Below, one piece after another: positions 5,381 through 6,771 of a DNA stretch of 6,771 bases. The DNA lies in NCBI GenBank assembly GCA_007134115.1, contig SLLK01000155.1, positions 1 to 6,771 of the forward strand, in the 5' to 3' direction. The first letter of the stretch is position 1, and every line of letters starts with the position of its first letter. The stretch comes from Gammaproteobacteria bacterium. Its GTDB lineage: Bacteria; Pseudomonadota; Gammaproteobacteria; UBA5335; SLRW01. The position numbers and the translations under genes are program-made. The notes under the pieces are model-generated. The model had not been told where the DNA came from. It saw nothing but the letters and a program-made list of their open reading frames with translations, and did no database searches.

Positions 5381-6718
5381 GTGACCTATCCGGGGACATG
5401 GTTAGCCGGCAGTGACGTGCGGTGGCGGTTTTGCCGCGCGCTGGGCCTGGCCGGCGTCGGCCTGATGCTGTTTGCCCTGGGGTTTTCCAAAAGCCTGCAG
5501 AATGTCGGTATGGGGCTGGCCCTGCTGGCGTTGCTGGTGGCTCTTCCCGGGGCTTGTGCGCGGGAATTCTTCAGCGACCGGCTGGTGCAACTCACGGGTA
5601 TCTGGATTGCGTTGCTGGCCGCGCTGGCGGTGATGAATGCCGCTTTGATACCAGAGACTGCTGAGCATCAGTACGACTATATCTGGAAACTTTCCCGTTT
5701 GTTTCTGATTGTGCTGACCGGATGGTGGGTGGCCCGGGTCGAGCGCGGGCCGTTTATTGCCTGTGTCATTGTGATTGCCGGCTGCACCCTGGGCGGCTTG
5801 TATCATCTGCATCAGCTGGGCTGGCTGGTGTACTGGCCGGGCGTGCGGGTGCCGGGCCATCTGATCTGGGAAGGAAAACAGTTCTACACCCTGCTCTCCG
5901 CGACCCTGCTGATGGCGCTCGTGGTGCTGGCCCGGGATCTTGTCGGCCCGCGCGGCGGCCGGTTCTTCTGGCTGCGTTTGTTGCCATGGCTGGTTGCCTT
6001 GCTGGTGGCGCTCAACGGGTTGTTGCTGATGCGTTCCCGGGGTCCGCTCCTGGCACTGATCATCGCCATTGGCGTGCTCGCATTCCTGGCCTGGCGGATG
6101 TATCGGGCAAGTCATGATGCGGCGAAGCCGGATCAGCCGGTATGGCGCAAGTATGCCGGGGCCGCGCTGGTGGTGATCCTGGTTGCCGCGGTGGTGTCGG
6201 CAGGGCTGGTCGCCAACAGTGCGAAGTTTGCACAGGACCGTGCGGCGGTCGTTGCCCTGATACAGGCGCCGGAGGCCATTCCGGAGACCAGTCTGGGGAT
6301 CCGGCTGCATCAGTGGCGCGAGGGCGTGCGCTTGTGGCAGCAGCGTCCGTTGTTTGGCTGGGGGCCGGGTGCCGGCAGGTATCTGCACGCACAGGCGGAT
6401 TTGCCGCCCCGCGCCGCGCGCTCCGCTCTGCACCATTTTCACAGCGTGCCACTCGACCTGCTGATGTGGACGGGGCTGGTCGGTGTGGGTTTGCTGGTCT
6501 TGATGGCCCGCGCGTGGTTCCGCGGTTTCTCGCAGGTCTTGTTGCGCGACGATGTGGATGGCCGGTGTGCGCGTGTCGCTCTGGCGGCCGGGGTGATGTT
6601 TCTGGTCGCCGGTCTGACCCAGACCTACCTGACTTCGCAGGTGACCTGGTTCTATCTGGCGGCGTTTCTGGGGCCGGTGTATGGGCACGCATTTTCGCGT
6701 GCTCGCGAAAATGCGTGA
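5381..6718 (+). CDS. O-antigen ligase/polymerase family membrane protein (Wzy_C type)
   Basis: This is a 445-residue polytopic inner-membrane protein with roughly ten to twelve hydrophobic segments. The GTG at 5381 is chosen because GGGGGAG (5367-5373) lies 7 nt upstream; the nearby ATG at 5374 is out of frame. Two family hallmarks are present. MRSRGPLLAL (R218, S219, R220, G221) at the end of a membrane helix matches the conserved SRG motif. The large periplasmic loop near residues 275-355 includes FGWGPGAGRYL and ends in HHFHS (351-355), the position of the conserved catalytic histidine of WaaL. WaaL joins undecaprenyl-linked O-antigen to lipid A-core in the periplasm. Wzy-type polymerases and PglL-type protein glycosyltransferases share these motifs, so the exact acceptor is not certain. 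The neighbours in this window give no further LPS genes to settle it. Confidence 0.88.
   Translation: MTYPGTWLAGSDVRWRFCRALGLAGVGLMLFALGFSKSLQNVGMGLALLALLVALPGACAREFFSDRLVQLTGIWIALLAALAVMNAALIPETAEHQYDYIWKLSRLFLIVLTGWWVARVERGPFIACVIVIAGCTLGGLYHLHQLGWLVYWPGVRVPGHLIWEGKQFYTLLSATLLMALVVLARDLVGPRGGRFFWLRLLPWLVALLVALNGLLLMRSRGPLLALIIAIGVLAFLAWRMYRASHDAAKPDQPVWRKYAGAALVVILVAAVVSAGLVANSAKFAQDRAAVVALIQAPEAIPETSLGIRLHQWREGVRLWQQRPLFGWGPGAGRYLHAQADLPPRAARSALHHFHSVPLDLLMWTGLVGVGLLVLMARAWFRGFSQVLLRDDVDGRCARVALAAGVMFLVAGLTQTYLTSQVTWFYLAAFLGPVYGHAFSRARENA
6686..6717 (+). terminator. Perfect 14-bp inverted repeat at the end of the ligase gene
   Basis: CACGCATTTTCGCG (6686-6699) and CGCGAAAATGCGTG (6704-6717) are exact reverse complements around a TGCT loop. 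The TGA stop at 6716-6718 overlaps the last two bases of the repeat. Downstream sequence is T-rich but interrupted (TTT, TTTT and TTTTT runs within 6720-6739), not the immediate run of a canonical intrinsic terminator. It is probably a terminator or a message-stabilising 3' hairpin; a protein-binding palindrome is also possible. Confidence 0.55.
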
Positions 6719-6771
6719 GTTTCAGGTTTTCAGTTTTTGTGATAACCGGCGGGGGATATTTTGGCGCTTCC
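6719..6771. other. End of window, no gene supported
   Basis: These 53 bases are T-rich at first and then contain GGGGGA (6751-6756) followed by a TTG at 6761. That could be the start of another gene, but the spacing is short, the start codon is rare and the frame cannot be followed beyond the window. Confidence 0.3.

Noticed and set aside
5402..6688. Long reverse-strand open frame opposite the ligase gene (428 codons)
   Set aside because: Its composition (Gln, His, Pro and Arg rich) is typical of a high-GC antisense shadow, and the + strand encodes a motif-bearing membrane protein.
6741..6771. Start of a further gene at TTG 6761
   Set aside because: The possible ribosome site is only 4 nt away, the start codon is rare, and too few codons remain in the window to judge.

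Overview
The window reads as ordinary chromosomal DNA of a Gram-negative, probably gammaproteobacterial organism. The evidence is a high GC content (about 60% by eye), two outer-membrane-type proteins with Sec signals or barrel-like strands, and a lipopolysaccharide O-antigen-ligase-type protein. All genes run on the + strand. No mobile element, CRISPR array, tRNA or rRNA is visible.

Region 1 (1-2935) is a metal-uptake operon. It holds the 3' part of an outer-membrane beta-barrel protein, a ZnuA-like periplasmic metal-binding protein, a short ZnuC-like ATPase and a ZnuB-like ABC-3 permease. The last three genes are spaced by 4 nt or overlap by 4 nt, so they are translationally packed. A plausible job is to carry Zn2+ (or Mn2+) across both membranes, with the barrel protein on the outer membrane and the ABC system on the inner one. 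Two strong GC hairpins lie in this operon. One is just before the ZnuA-like gene. The other is inside the ATPase gene, is followed by a T-tract, and resembles an intrinsic terminator.

Region 2 (2936-5277) starts with a near-consensus sigma70 promoter directly after the permease stop codon. An approximately 230-nt leader of unknown function follows, then a small secreted beta-rich (probably outer-membrane) protein and, 20 nt downstream, a full-length MgtE magnesium channel. The barrel-like protein and mgtE are likely co-transcribed.

Region 3 (5278-6771) holds a GTG-started polytopic membrane protein of the O-antigen ligase/polymerase (Wzy_C) family. A perfect 14-bp inverted repeat at its 3' end includes most of the stop codon. 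The last 53 nt hold no gene that can be supported.

Nothing here clearly amounts to a new biological system. The most interesting signals are RNA-level: the intragenic terminator-like hairpin in the ABC operon and the long leader upstream of the mgtE operon. The reduced ATPase with an altered signature region is also notable.
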